From Sorghum bicolor (Eukaryota; Streptophyta; Magnoliopsida; Poales; Poaceae): a stretch of DNA of 64,000 bases. Under the pieces are notes generated by a model. It had not been told where the DNA came from and did no database searches. It worked only from the letters and a program-made list of their open reading frames with translations. Each line of letters starts with the position of its first letter. Position 1 is the stretch's first letter. The stretch spans positions 18,234,658-18,298,657 of the forward strand of contig NC_012871.2 in NCBI RefSeq assembly GCF_000003195.3, written 5' to 3'. The position numbers and the translations under genes were made by a program. Shown here piece after piece: positions 1-10,910 of the stretch.

Positions 1-3000
1 CGATCATCTTCCCTGCGAGGAGATGGCCATCAACTTTGCTGTTTCTGAGGTCAGTTCATCACCCCATCTCTCGTACTTTTACCATACCCTTGTTCATCCG
101 CAATTCATTTTACTGAACATTCTTTTCCTTTTTCTCTTGTTCTTCTTTTTATCCTTAAAAACTTCTAGGATTTGTCCAATAAAATTGTCACCCCTACCGA
201 TCAGCCACACCTCCAATGCCTCGGCCCACTAGAGAACCCAGATCCTACCGATCTGATCAACGCAGAGACAAACAGGATCCCTTTTAGAGCCGAGAACTTC
301 TCTCTAGATCTGTGGAAAGACGCCTTCCGTTCCTTGCCCAGTCCTACCAAGGGATGGAAGGATTGGTTCTTGAGAGTCAGCCATTCAAACGAGGTTCAGT
401 GGGGTGAACGAAAACTAGATCAATGCATCAGGTTGTCCCTTGCCGATATGCATAGGAATGAATCACTACTGATTGCGGCGTCCTATTTCTGGTCAGACAC
501 ACTCAATGCTTTTGTTTTCGGACATGACCCTCCTTCTCCCACTCTTGCCGATGTGCTTATGCTCACCGGCCAAGATGTATCCACTCCCGATAGTAGTCAC
601 ATATTTGACACCACACCTAGTGCTAAGGTGGAAACCCGCTCTATCGGCGGCTGGTCTAGATACATTCAGAAGTACCGTAGAACAGGGCCCGTTAACATAA
701 AGGAACAAACCACCTTTCTGAACATATGGCTGGACAAATTTGTGTTCTGCGGTCGATCGGTAGGACCAACCTCTGTCTACCTATCGGCAGCAGAGAGGTT
801 AGCTAATGGTGGCCGATTTCCCCTCGGCCGATATCTGCTTGGCTCTGCCTATCATCTTCTCCACCAAGTAGCCAGGAAACTTCTGCTCGGCCAAACCATC
901 GACAACTTAGGGGGTCCCTGGTGGTTCATCAATATGTGGCTCAGCCTCCATAGGCACAAGCGTCTCAAGTTCGACCTCTTTGCACAACGTTTCCCCAGGG
1001 ATATAGCCGAGGATCATGAATTGGGTGAAGAAGAATCGGCAACTCGTCCTCCTCTAAACTTTGGTGAGGTTGCCATAGTCTTGCCTGGCACAGGGGCTAA
1101 CGCAGATCAGGTGAGCCGATTCTTTCAGACTCTATACGAGGGCCTGACCAGAGAACAACGAGCATGGATGCCTTATGAAGACCCAAACACCAGATTTCCT
1201 TTGGTCTTTCATCCTTTCAACGATGCTCTCAATAAGGATCATGATGTGATGATGGCACTTATCACCCCGAGGGCCATACCAGTAAACTTTTTCGGCAGTG
1301 GGAAGGCCTCCAACCAGTCCTATGAATTCTACAACCCATCGGTGCTAGCCCGTCAACTGGCTTTCGGTCAGCTATTGATTGCACTTTGTTATGCCGATGT
1401 GATAAAACCTAGGGAAACCATCACTAGTCTTCTTGAGTGGACCAGAATAGCTCAACTGCCACCAAATGCCGATACAGATGCCGATTTATCAGATTGGATC
1501 CCGGCTCTCTTCATCACTCAGGCATACAAACAATGGTGGGAAGAATGGAAAGAGCATCTGTTCTGCAGATCGGCTCTTACGTACCATGGCATGATTGACC
1601 CTCAATACAAGGTTCCTGACAATACTATAAGTATTCTTAAACCGATGTTTCAATTCCTTCACTGTCCTTTTCAATCAGTAATCCCCCTCTCTTCATTTTA
1701 CACAGGTTGATGATACACCACCATCGGTTAGCAGGAGTGGCAAGCCGATTGAGCTCCTTCCATCGGGCCCGATCTCCTCAATCGGCAACAATGCTCCCAC
1801 CTTGGCTGCTATAATGCATCGAGGTGTGCGCCTCAAGAAAGTCACCACCAAGCAGACGAAGGCATCTCCATCGGTGGCCGCCTCTACTTTAGCACAGGCC
1901 TTCAAGGTAAATTTTTAAACTCTTTCATCCATATCGATTCCATCCCTGCATCTGTTACACTTATACTCATAAATCTTCATTGTTGTATCAGCACACCGGC
2001 GCATCGGCAAGGACCAGAAGTACAAGTGCCGATGCCTCCCAGTCCAGTCAACCGAAGAGGAAAGGTTCCAAGAGCACCAGATCACAAGCAAAGTGCCAAA
2101 GAATAGCAACGCCTTCTCCTCCTCCAGTATCTCCAATCCCAGTAGAATCATCCCCTTCTTCTCCAGAAGCCCAGACACAGCAAATTCCTTCTCCTCCTCA
2201 GCCACAAGGAGAACCTCAAGTGGAAGAACCCCAGCCAGAGGTACCTCAGCCAGAAGAAACACCGGCCGATGTACACGAGCAGACCACCGATTCAGCAAGC
2301 CTAATCATAGCATCAGTAGTCTCCTCGGTCCAAACAATTACTGCACCCCCTCAAGGTAATATATTTCCCATTTATCGCCGATGAACCTACTTCTCCATTT
2401 TACTTAGTCACTTTTGCCGATCTTTTCAGTTAACATAATTTCATCGGCGATTCCAGCCGATCAGCCTATGATTCCATCGGCTCCAACCAGCCGAATGCGA
2501 GAGATAGCTCTGAAACAAGTAAGTTACTTGATTTCTACCCGTATTGTTTAGTAGTGCTTGATCATAGAATAACTCATTCTGTTTTTTCTTTTTCAGGAAC
2601 AGGACTCTCCTGACAGCTTGTTCTCCTTTGCCATCGACATCTCTGAAGATGAAGGTGAGGAGGCAAGTTCCTCCCGAGCAGTCGGAATCACATCGGCAGA
2701 GATCAGGGCAAAGTTAGAAGAATTGTCGGCCCTCCTTCATCAAGACACAGCCCAACTGGTTGATGACTCTGATCCAACCAAGGCCCTATTCAAGACCCTC
2801 AGAGGCCAAATTCCTGCCGATGCCGAAGAAATTCTTTTTCAAGCTGCACATTTAGAGAGCCGTCAACTACAGTATCAAAAGGCTGCCCAGCGTCTTGCCG
2901 ATAGAGCTGCTCACGCTCAACTTTCTGAGGAGATGATGAAAGTGAAGCTCCTTGCCGATGAGAAGCACAAGAGTATCGGCATCTTGAAGTCCTCAGGAGA

Positions 3001-3292
3001 TGCGCTGAAGCACAAGATCACTGATCTATCGGCAAAGAGAGAAGCCCTGTTGGCAGAACTCAAACAAGTAGAAGAAGCCTTATCCCAAGCTCAACAAGAG
3101 GAAAGCCAGCTGCCTGAGGCGATCAAACTTCTTGAACAAGAGTGAAATATCCATGGCCGTAAAGCGCTGCAGATGAAGAAGAAGCTGAAGCCAATGGAGG
3201 GCTCTGCCGATGATGACGTGAAGGAGATAGAAGAAGCCAACCAGGTCCGTCTGCGCGCCATATCGACGATCCAGGCACTGTTGAACATGTGA
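1..3292 (+). CDS. Plant mobile domain (PMD) protein gene, multi-exon, carried antisense inside the gypsy element
   Basis: Proposed exons: up to 49, 169-1611 (or to 1677), 1706-1906, 1992-2355, 2430-2518 and 2597-3292. Introns are GT-AG and 74-119 bp; the frame stays open across each junction (phases 0,0,0,1,0). The second intron is the weakest: its donor is either the poor GTTCCT at 1612 or a GTAATC at 1678 that would leave only 28 bp. Exon 2 encodes a PMD (aminotransferase-like) domain: blocks FSLDLWKDAF, AASYFWSDTLNAFVFG, LADVLMLTG and FLNIWLDKFVFC. Exons 3-4 are basic, then Ser/Pro/Gln-rich. Exon 6 is Glu/Lys/Ala/Leu-rich and probably coiled coil. A TGA at 3143-3145 interrupts the last exon; the frame continues to a TGA at 3290-3292, and CGA to TGA decay would explain it. 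The start is unclear: ATG at 23, but the frame is open to the window edge. PMD proteins occur both as host silencing-related factors (MAIN/MAIL1) and as transposon passengers; the context says passenger. Confidence 0.8.
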
Positions 3293-3343
3293 ACTCTTCA
3301 TCGGCGGCGTTCTTTGCTTTTTCATTATAACCATTTTGGTCTA

Positions 3344-3431
3344 GCCGATAGGACTATTATCGGCACCTGTTTAAAACATTAAGTCTAGTCCCAGATACAG
3401 TTTTAATCCAGCCGATAGGAATGTTATCGGC
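3344..3431. repeat. Two near-identical hairpins between the convergent PMD and pol genes
   Basis: Each hairpin has a perfect 7 bp stem GCCGATA/TATCGGC around a 7 nt loop: 3344-3364 (loop GGACTAT) and 3411-3431 (loop GGAATGT). They lie 46 bp apart in the roughly 155 bp gap between the PMD stop and the end of pol. The stems are the same word that is over-represented through the element. A role in 3' end formation of the two facing transcripts is possible but is inference. Confidence 0.75.
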
Positions 3432-3447
3432 ACTTAACCTTTCATGC

Positions 3448-3680
3448 GTCGACCCATATGCTCGGGTAATACTTCTTTTAATATTTGCCATTTAATGCTC
3501 TGGGAAATTCAACTCCTTCGAGAGTTTCCAAGATATAAGCATTGCCAGGAGCAGATCGATTTATCCGATAAGGACCTTCCCAATTAGGAGACCACTTCCC
3601 AAACTTCAAACTTTTAGTCCCGATCGGTAAGATTAGTTTCCATACTAAATCTCCATCGGCAAACTCCTTAGCCTTCAAAT
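3448..3680 (-). pseudogene. Integrase C-terminal remnant of the gypsy element
   Basis: This piece encodes the region after the integrase core in Tat-type pol: blocks KEFADGDLVWK, FGKWSPNWEGPYRI and AYILETLEG. The frame meets a TAA at about 3478 where the sequence would otherwise run on to about 3448. No integrase HHCC or DD(35)E region is present anywhere nearby; it was lost in a deletion that joins this tail directly to RNase H near 3680. Confidence 0.75.
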
Positions 3681-4893
3681 TCTTGAATCAAAGCTGAACC
3701 GATGACCATCCCATCGGTAGATAAATACAGTCTGAAGGGCTTTCCTTGCTGAGGTGGAATCAGAACTGGAGGATTCACCAAGTAATTCTTGATTTCATCT
3801 AGGGCCAATTGTTGCTCTTTTCCCCATACGAATTCTTGATCGGCTTTTAATTTGAGTAAAGGACTGAGAGCACGGATTTTACCAGACAAATTAGATATAA
3901 ACCTTCTGATCAAATTTACCTTGCCGATCAAGGACTGGAGCTCAGTTTTGTTAGTAGGAGCAACTATTTTGTTGATAGCATCTATGGATCTTCGACTAAT
4001 CTCAATCCCTCTCTAATGCACCATGAAACCAAGAAACTGTCCTGCCAATACACCAAATGCACACTTATTGGGGTTCATCTTTAAACCATGCTTCCTTGTG
4101 CATTCTAACACTTTTCGCAAATCGGCAAGATGTTTTGTAAAATCTCCAGACTTGACCACCACATCATCAATATAAATCTCCACCAGCTTACCGATGAACT
4201 CATGAAAGATAAAATTCATGACCCTTTGATAAGTAGCACCAGCATTTTTCAAGCAAAAGGTCATAACTATCCATTCAAACAACCCAACATGACCAGGACA
4301 TCTAAATGCAGTCTTCGGGATGTCTTCTTCAGCCATGAATATTTGATTGTATCCTGCATTGCCATCCATGAAGCTGATAATCCGATGCCTAGCCGCGGCA
4401 TCAACTAACAGATCGGAAACTGGCATTGGGTGGCCATCCATCGGTGTAGCTTTGTTAAGATTCCTGAAATCAATGCAAACCCGAAGCTTCCCATTTTTCT
4501 TGTAAACCGGAACAACATTGGCAATCCACTCGGCATACCGACACTGCCAAATAAATTTAGCTTCGATAAGTTTGGTTATTCCGGCCTTGATATCAGGAAG
4601 AATATTAGGATTACATCGGCGAGCTGGCTGCTGATGTGGCCGAAATCCAGACTTGATAGGTAACCGATGTTCAACATTTCATCGGTCTAAGCCAGGCATC
4701 TCAGTATAATCCCAAGCAAAGCAATCTTTATATTCCTTTAACAAATCGGTTAACTGCTGCTTACACTCAGAATTTAACTTAGCACTAATAAAAGTAGGTC
4801 TAGGTTTATCACCACTACCTATATCTACTTCTACTAAATCATCGGCCGATGTGAATCCCTGGCCGAATTTTCCATCATCGGTGAACCTATCCA
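3681..4893 (-). pseudogene. Reverse transcriptase and start of RNase H, gypsy pol
   Basis: The frame runs from 4894 downward. A TGA at 4679-4681 breaks the lead-in, after which the RT core is readable: CRYAEWIANVVPVYKKNGK, VCIDFRNLNKATP, SFMDGNAGYNQI, the catalytic YIDDVVVKSG, and NPNKCAFGV. A TAG at 4013-4015 replaces a sense codon right after FLGFMVH. The same frame then continues into the connection and RNase H start (NPPVLIPP, PFRLYLSTD) until the deletion junction near 3680. The active-site YIDD form is usual for Tat-type elements. The enzyme cannot be made. Confidence 0.85.
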
Positions 4894-6395
4894 TTAAAAC
4901 CCCTCATCAGAACCGACTGCTTTGATCGGTGGAATTTCATAATCGGCGACTTTGAGGAAATCCTTCTCCCAAATCTCTCCTGAGATGCACCTAGTCCTTT
5001 CATAAGTGTTCGCCTCTGCCGATGCAATAACATAGGAAGAGTCTCCCGGGACAATCTCAATCTTGTCACCCACCCACTGGACCAAGCATTGGTGCATTGT
5101 AGATGGGATGCAACAGTTGGCATGAATCCAATCTCTCCCTAACAGCAAATTATAGGCACCTTTTCCGCTGATCACGAAGAAAGTTGTCGGCAAGGTTTTG
5201 CTGCCGATGGTCAACTCAACGCATATTGCTCCCTTAACCGGAGACACATTTCCCTCAAAGTCTTTTAGCATCATATCGGTCTTGGTCAAATCCTGATCTC
5301 CTTTTCCACACTTCCGATAGACCGTATATGGCATGATGTTAATAGCAGCTCCACCATCAATTAATATCTTGGTCATCGGCTGGCCATCAACTCTTCCTTT
5401 GACAAACAAAGCCTTAAGATGCTGCCTCTCATTATCAGCAGGCTTCCTAAAGATAGCTGTCATCGGATCTAGAGCCAACTGAGCTATCTGGTCGGAAAAC
5501 TCCAATTCTTCGTCATCACTGGATGGCGCCAGGAATTCCATCGGCAACATAAATACCATGTTGACATCTGCCGATGGCCCTTTTCCTTTAGGATCCGACT
5601 GTTGCTGATCCCCAGACTGGCCAGAATTCTCACATTTGCTTAGCTCTTCTCGTCTCTCGCGTTGCAGTCTCCTCTTCTGCGTCTTAGTCAATCCTTCTGG
5701 ACACCAGGGGGGAAGTGGTGACTGCCTTGCCGACGGACGACGATGTTCTCTTGACTCCACCCGATGAGTATTAGCATCCCTGCAGAATATAAACTCATCG
5801 GGAACACGTGCATTAGCCATCTCTTCAAGCTCTTCCCGATTCCTGGGAAAATACTCAACACGATCACCAAGCCTATCATGCACACTGAGCCTGCCTCCCA
5901 ACCGATCATGCACCGACGCTCTCCCTCTAATCGGCTCATTAAATCGCCGATCATCATCATGGTAGCACCGATTAGACCTGTCATACCGATCATAGCCATT
6001 GCACTCAGGGCAATCTCCAACAGTGGGCAGTTTAATGTTCTGCTCCCAACAATGAATAAAGAACGGACAGTTCCAGTGATCCTTGTGCCGATTCCATTCC
6101 CGTCGGCGTCTTTCTTCTTCCCGACGATAGTCTTCTTGCTGGCGCCGATACCGATCCTCCCGTTGCTGCCAGGTCTCCCGAGGCCTTCTATGAGTTATCA
6201 CAATACCAGATCGGGGAGGCCTTCCTAAGCTATTTCCTTCCTGAATTAGACCTTTTCCCTTGGCATCGGCAGCAGTAATTTGATGCTGAGGATCTACCGA
6301 TGCACTCTTTTCAGCTGCTTCCGATGTTAAGACCTTAGCTTCCCCTTTGCATCCAACATATTTGTTGGGAAAGGATGTTGATCGATCTTCATCGG
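4894..6395 (-). pseudogene. Gag C-terminus and aspartic protease, gypsy element
   Basis: This is an open frame, but it lies one frame away from the upstream gag, so a frameshift near 6400 separates them. The N-terminal half is rich in Arg/Glu/Asp with a Cys/His cluster (HWNCPFFIHCW, GDCPECNGY). The protease follows, with the active-site motif LIDGGAAINIMP and, later, AYNLLLGRDWI. D-G-G instead of D-S/T-G is common in grass Tat elements. The frame ends at a TAA that overlaps the ATG of the next frame (TAATG at about 4892-4896). Confidence 0.85.
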
Positions 6396-6398
6396 CTT

Positions 6399-8666
6399 CT
6401 AGGCTTTGGAACTATCAAATTTGATTCTCCCAGATTCAATAGCCGATTGCAGCTGCTGTCTGAAAACTTTGCACTCATTGGTGCTATGAGAAGTTGCATT
6501 GTGCCACTTGCAATATTTCATCTTTTTCAACTCTTCAGCCGATGGGATTACATGATTGGGTGACAACTTAATTTGCCCTTCCTGAAGTAGAAAATCAAAT
6601 ATCCTATCGGCTTTAGTGATATCAAATGCGAACTTCTCTGGATCTTTATGTCCAAAAGGGCAAGACATCGGCTTTTTGTTTTTCACCCATTCTGCCAAGC
6701 CGATTACTGGTTCCTCATCAGAATCCGAGCTTGCTGCTTCATCGACAAAGGACACCTTTTTGTTCCATGCTCTCTTGGGCTCAAAAGACCTGATATCTTG
6801 ATCAGAAATTCTCTGCACCAAATGACTTAAGCTTTCGAACTCCTGAGAGGCATACTTGTCTCTGATGTGTGGCAACAAACCCTGGAAAGCCAAATCGGCT
6901 AGCTGCTGATCATCCAAAACCAGACTGTAGCATTTGTTCTTGACTTCCCGTATTCTCTGCACAAAACTTTCAACCGATTCATCATTGCATTGTTTCAATT
7001 TGACAAAATCGGTGATCTTCTTCTCATGGACTCCAGAAAAGAAGTATTTGTGGAATTGTTTCTCTAGATCAGCCCAAGTGATCACTGAGTTAGGAGGTAA
7101 CGAGATAAACCAAGTAAATGCTGATCCAGACAATGATGACGAGAACAAGCCAACCCTCAACTCGTCCCTGTTAGCAGCTTCTCCACATTGGATGATGAAC
7201 CTGTTGACATGTTCCATGGTTGATGTATCATCCTGCCTAGAAAACTTAGTGAAATCTGGTACCTTGTACCGATTTGGAAGTGGAATTAAATCATATGCAG
7301 GAGGATACGGTGTCCGATAAGAGTAAGTGTTGACTTTGGGTTTTATCCCAAATTGATCTCTCATTACTTCAGCAATCTTATCGGCCCAATAAGCATCGGC
7401 ATCTTGCCGATGAGGCGGTTGCGGATCTGGCACCTGTTGATAGACTTACACGTGTCTGTGCGGTGTGCGGTCTGCATGGAACATTGGGTTAATCATCTGG
7501 CCACCAATCTGCTGACCGCCGATCTGTTGACCACCAAACTGTTGACCACCAAACTGCTGACGACCAACCTACTGACCACCAATCTGCTGGCCGAGATTCA
7601 TCGGCTGACTGACCAACCCTTGATTCTGGAACCCGGGGTAGATCTAGCCTTGTTGAAACCCGGTAGCGTGATGATTCTGTTGGGGCGTTTGTGGAAAGAC
7701 TTGCTACCCTGTCCATCCACTATTAGCATTCATCGGCATAGGCCCTGCCGATGACTGATAATTGGGCATCATCATTGAGTTGACATACCCTTGCTGAGCC
7801 ATAAACCTCTGCTGCGTCAGCATTGGATCTGCCGATGCATTAGGCATCTAGAACGTTGGAGCTTGAGAATTCCGAGTGTAAGGTCTTGCAGTAGTAGTTG
7901 TAGTATACTGGGGACTCTGATTCATCGGCATATTCGGAGGTGCCGATGCCATAGGAGCCTTGCCTCTCATATCAGCTGTCTGAGACGTGCTAGGTGTCTT
8001 CAACAAATATTCCGGGGGCATACCAAAACCCCACCAATTAGAAGGAACAGATCCCGACATTGCCGATGCCAATAGATCTGTAGTGAGCTTGATCGACTCA
8101 TTTGATGTTGATGGATTGGACGGCATCGGCGTGGATTGCGCATTAGTGACGCCCAGTGTGCTTGGAGGAACAGTAGTTTCTGTGCCCGCAGCGGCTGCAG
8201 CAACCGATGGAGCTGTGACTACCGGTGATCCTGGCTGATGATGAGAAGGGCCCACATAATTTGGGGGCAACTGTCCCTCTTTGAAAGTTCTAGCCACGGC
8301 GTTGAAAACCATATTGGACAATACACCAGCTTGATTGATCAAGGCACGGTTGATAGCACTGTCAACCATGTCTTGGAGTTTACCAGGATTGGCGTCAAAA
8401 GTAACCTGCCGAGGTGCCGGCAGTGCCTCCTTCTGGATCACCTCGCCGCTCCTGTTTATGCTGAAGGATTTCAAACATTGCTGCTTGTAGTCCTCCATGG
8501 CTTTTGCAATAGCTTGCTTCTGCTCATCTTTAAGATTGGCTTCTGTCACCGGGATGACGTTCTCCAGATCGAACTCAGTAGTCGATATGTTGATCTTGAT
8601 CTCGTACTTGTCCCACCGGGCGTCCCAAAAGATGTGTTGATGCAAAAGCTGGATCTGCAAACACAA
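6399..8666 (-). pseudogene. Gag polyprotein, gypsy element, with in-frame stops
   Basis: Positions 8666-7848 and 7433-6399 are in one frame and are separated by several TAG codons, so this is one decayed gag. The N-terminal part is Pro/Ser/Thr/Gln-rich. The middle is a short-repeat Gln/Gly stretch. The C-terminal part carries the retrotransposon gag core: YKVPDFTKFSRQDDTST, FSSSLSGSAFTWF, ITWADLEKQFHKYFF and ESVESFVQRIREVKNKCY. It ends with a stop after DSSKA, where a one-base shift would lead into the protease frame. Confidence 0.85.
7501..7590 (-). repeat. 15 bp tandem repeat inside gag, six units
   Basis: Six consecutive 15 bp units, each like CCACCAATCTGCTGA on the plus strand, encode a Gly-Gln-Gln-(Ile/Phe)-Gly run on the minus strand. 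One unit has acquired a TAG. Unit-to-unit differences are mostly single bases. Confidence 0.85.
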
Positions 8667-8753
8667 AGGGCTAATATCTGATTTAAACGTTAAGGCGTGC
8701 CAGCCGATTTGACCTTACTATCGGCAAAGGTGGTAACTCGAATACTTTGGTAC

Positions 8754-9346
8754 TGACAACAGCGATGCGCCCGGATGTCACGGCCAAGAGGTATTTACGC
8801 GGAATATGAGAATACGCTGAGCTTAAGTCGACGAATTCCTAAGAACTCGTAATAAAAAGGAAAAGTATGACGAAGTCGTCGAAAAAGTAGATGCTGGAAT
8901 ATGAGTAAAAACTTGTGTTTGATTGATTGATTCTATATCTTATTACAAGGCCCTAGGGTCTACATTTATACCCTGCTCAAAGAGCTACAATCAGACACGA
9001 CTAGAACTCGAATTCCAAATTAAACAGAATCTGTATACAAAACGAATTTAAACAACTAAGGAAAACATAAAACTATCCCCTTGTAACCGACCAGGACACC
9101 GCCACGGGTCAATCGGCAACTCCCGAAGAGCCATCGGCAATCTTCCTGCTATCGCCATAGGCAGACATTGATATCGGTCATCAGTTAGGAACGCGCCACC
9201 ACTCCTAGACTTAGTCATACTCAATCGTCCCTTCATCGGCAACCTTCTTCATCGGCAACCCTTCTGCAGTCTAGTTACCGTTGCTCCACCTGCCGATCTT
9301 GTATTTCTACTGGTCCCTGTGCACGTGTCCAAAAACGGTGTCAACA
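8754..9346 (-). repeat. 5' LTR of the gypsy element
   Basis: The outer edge is well defined by TGTTGACACC read on the minus strand from 9346. The inner edge is less certain: TGTTGTCA ends at 8754 and mirrors the start, but no convincing tRNA primer site follows it directly, so the edge could lie anywhere between about 8710 and 8780. A TATA-like TATAAAT lies at 8964-8970 on the minus strand, with the R/U5 part to its left. CCGAT/ATCGG words are frequent in the U3 half. The partner LTR is outside the window. Confidence 0.65.
8964..8970 (-). promoter_or_regulatory. TATA box of the gypsy LTR
   Basis: TATAAAT on the minus strand inside the LTR, followed by a plausible transcribed leader. This is the usual place for an LTR promoter. 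Confidence 0.5.
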
Positions 9347-10557
9347 CTGGTATTACCCAAGTTGAGATATCTCAAATGAGTCAGCTTGCTAGTTTATATC
9401 TCAAAGTTCTTTGGTCAAAGTGCTACCTAAATGCTTTCAATGATCTTTGGTCGAAGTGCTACCTGAAGGCTTGTTGAGAACAACACCTTGATGAAAGACT
9501 AAAGATTGACAAATAAACAAAGGTATATACATCTTAATGGAGATTGGATCTAGCTTAGCTGTGTACCTCTTTATTTCATCAAACTAGTATTTTTATTTGC
9601 CTCAGTTATATTTGTGGTGTTGTCCAGCTTGAACTGTTACATAGGTTGCATACAAATATTTGTACCATTGTCCAACTTGCATTTTATACACTAAGACTGA
9701 CTGTTGTCGATGATGCCAAACGTTTCCTCTATGGTTTTGTTGTAACATGAGTTATAAACTTGCAAAAAGTCTCTCACTGCTAATCATATTGGTTGTTGCT
9801 GCCATTTTGCTTGTCCACTTTGATTGTTTCTTGATAAATAGATAGCATTTGTTTTTAGAATATTTGCTCAAAACTAACTTATTTCATATTCACGTTGATT
9901 GTCAGGTAGGACGGGGCCACGATTGATCTTCTGTACTGAGCTTGTAAGACAAGGATCTTATTTCTTGCTCTTTAGTGATGGATTTTGATTGCAGTTCGAT
10001 CTAGCTAGCTAGTATAATAGATTTTTTCAGGGATTTTTAGATCTGTACAAAGAGTGGAATTTGTTGGACTTGTGAATTTAACAAACTTATGGAACTTGTT
10101 ACGATGGAACTTTTGAATTTGTAAATTTGATGATAGAACTTGAATTTGATATTTGTGTTGTGATGTGGTCAGATTTGATATTATATATATATATATTGTG
10201 TTGTGGTTAGATTGGATTTGAAATTATCTATATGTGCTGTGCTGACTGCTCTATTTAATTATTGTAATTTTTATTTTTTTTTGCTGAAAATTAACTGTAA
10301 GGGCGGCTGTAGATTGAGCCGCCCTTATAGTGAGACACTGTAGGGACGGATGGAAACACCAGCCGCTCTTACAGTGGTCACTAGTAAGGGCGGCTGGTGT
10401 TTCCAGCCGCCCTTACGGTGGACCACTGTAAGGGTGGCTGTTGTTGAACTGCTTTTACAGTGGAATCCACTGTAAGAGCGTTTGCATAAAGACGGCTAGA
10501 CCAGCCGCTCTTACAGAGCATATTTAGCCGCCCCTACTATGCCTGACTGTAGTAGTG
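9347..10557 (+). mobile_element. 3' end of a CACTA (En/Spm) transposon
   Basis: The right end is TGTAGTAGTG (10548-10557), the complement of a CACTACTACA terminal repeat. Positions 10300-10530 hold a dense subterminal array of GTAAGGGCGGCTG and its complement, typical of CACTA elements. Positions 9347-10290 are AT-rich with no coding frame. The left part lies beyond the gypsy insertion, outside the window. A TGT follows the end and may be half of the 3 bp target duplication. Confidence 0.75.
10384..10416. repeat. Perfect hairpin in the CACTA subterminal region
   Basis: 14 bp arms (GTAAGGGCGGCTGG and its exact complement) surround a 5 nt loop TGTTT. It is formed by two oppositely oriented copies of the subterminal motif. 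Confidence 0.85.
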
Positions 10558-10905
10558 TGTGGCGGGTTTAGAAAGGACAATTGGTCAACTATGCAAACGT
10601 TATCTACTGCTAGGTTGGAGCTGCTAATGCTAAATGCTTCGGCAAAAATAGTCTTTAAATCTATGTGCAAAATCACAAGACTAAAAAGGCAAACAATAAA
10701 TTAATAAATAAACTATTGATTATTAAACCTACAGGCTACTGGCTACATGCCGTGTGTATCAATATTAGTACTGATCGATCTACATGATTGTTAAATTAAA
10801 AAAATACCTTTCATCACATATCTACTTTTCTTCTTTGGTGCCATGTTGATGTTGCACTTGCAGTCTTACAGATTGTAAATTTGTAAGCGATCGCTGTCCG
10901 TCCGT
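10558..10905. other. Gene-free spacer between the CACTA end and the LARD-like element
   Basis: AT-rich sequence with no open frame, motif or repeat I can support. It ends with the CCAGT target site of the next element. Confidence 0.6.
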
Positions 10906-10910
10906 CCAGT

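Larger units (their letters stand above)
1..9346 (-). mobile_element. Ty3/gypsy retrotransposon, Tat/Grande-like, 3' LTR outside window
   Basis: Reading on the minus strand, the order is 5' LTR, gag, protease, reverse transcriptase, partial RNase H and a scrap of integrase tail. An unrelated plus-strand gene (PMD) then lies between pol and the missing 3' LTR. The outer LTR edge has the typical start TGTTGACACC (complement ending at 9346). Extra antisense genes downstream of pol are known in the Tat lineage (Grande of maize, Retand of Silene); assignment to that lineage rests on this layout, the DGG-type protease motif and the YIDD reverse transcriptase. The element is dead: at least one frameshift, several in-frame stops and a large deletion through RNase H and integrase. 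It is inserted into the 3' part of a CACTA transposon. Confidence 0.85.

Noticed and set aside
2093..2359. Alternative plus frame over exon 4 of the PMD gene
   Set aside because: Out of frame with the flanking exons; the chosen frame joins both neighbours without a stop.
7353..7754. 133-codon plus frame with Leu-Leu-Thr repeats
   Set aside because: It is the antisense reading of the 15 bp gag repeat.
1..9346. CCGAT words as drought-response (DRE/CRT) elements
   Set aside because: The DRE core is CCGAC, not CCGAT, and the words fill coding sequence and introns as well as the LTR.
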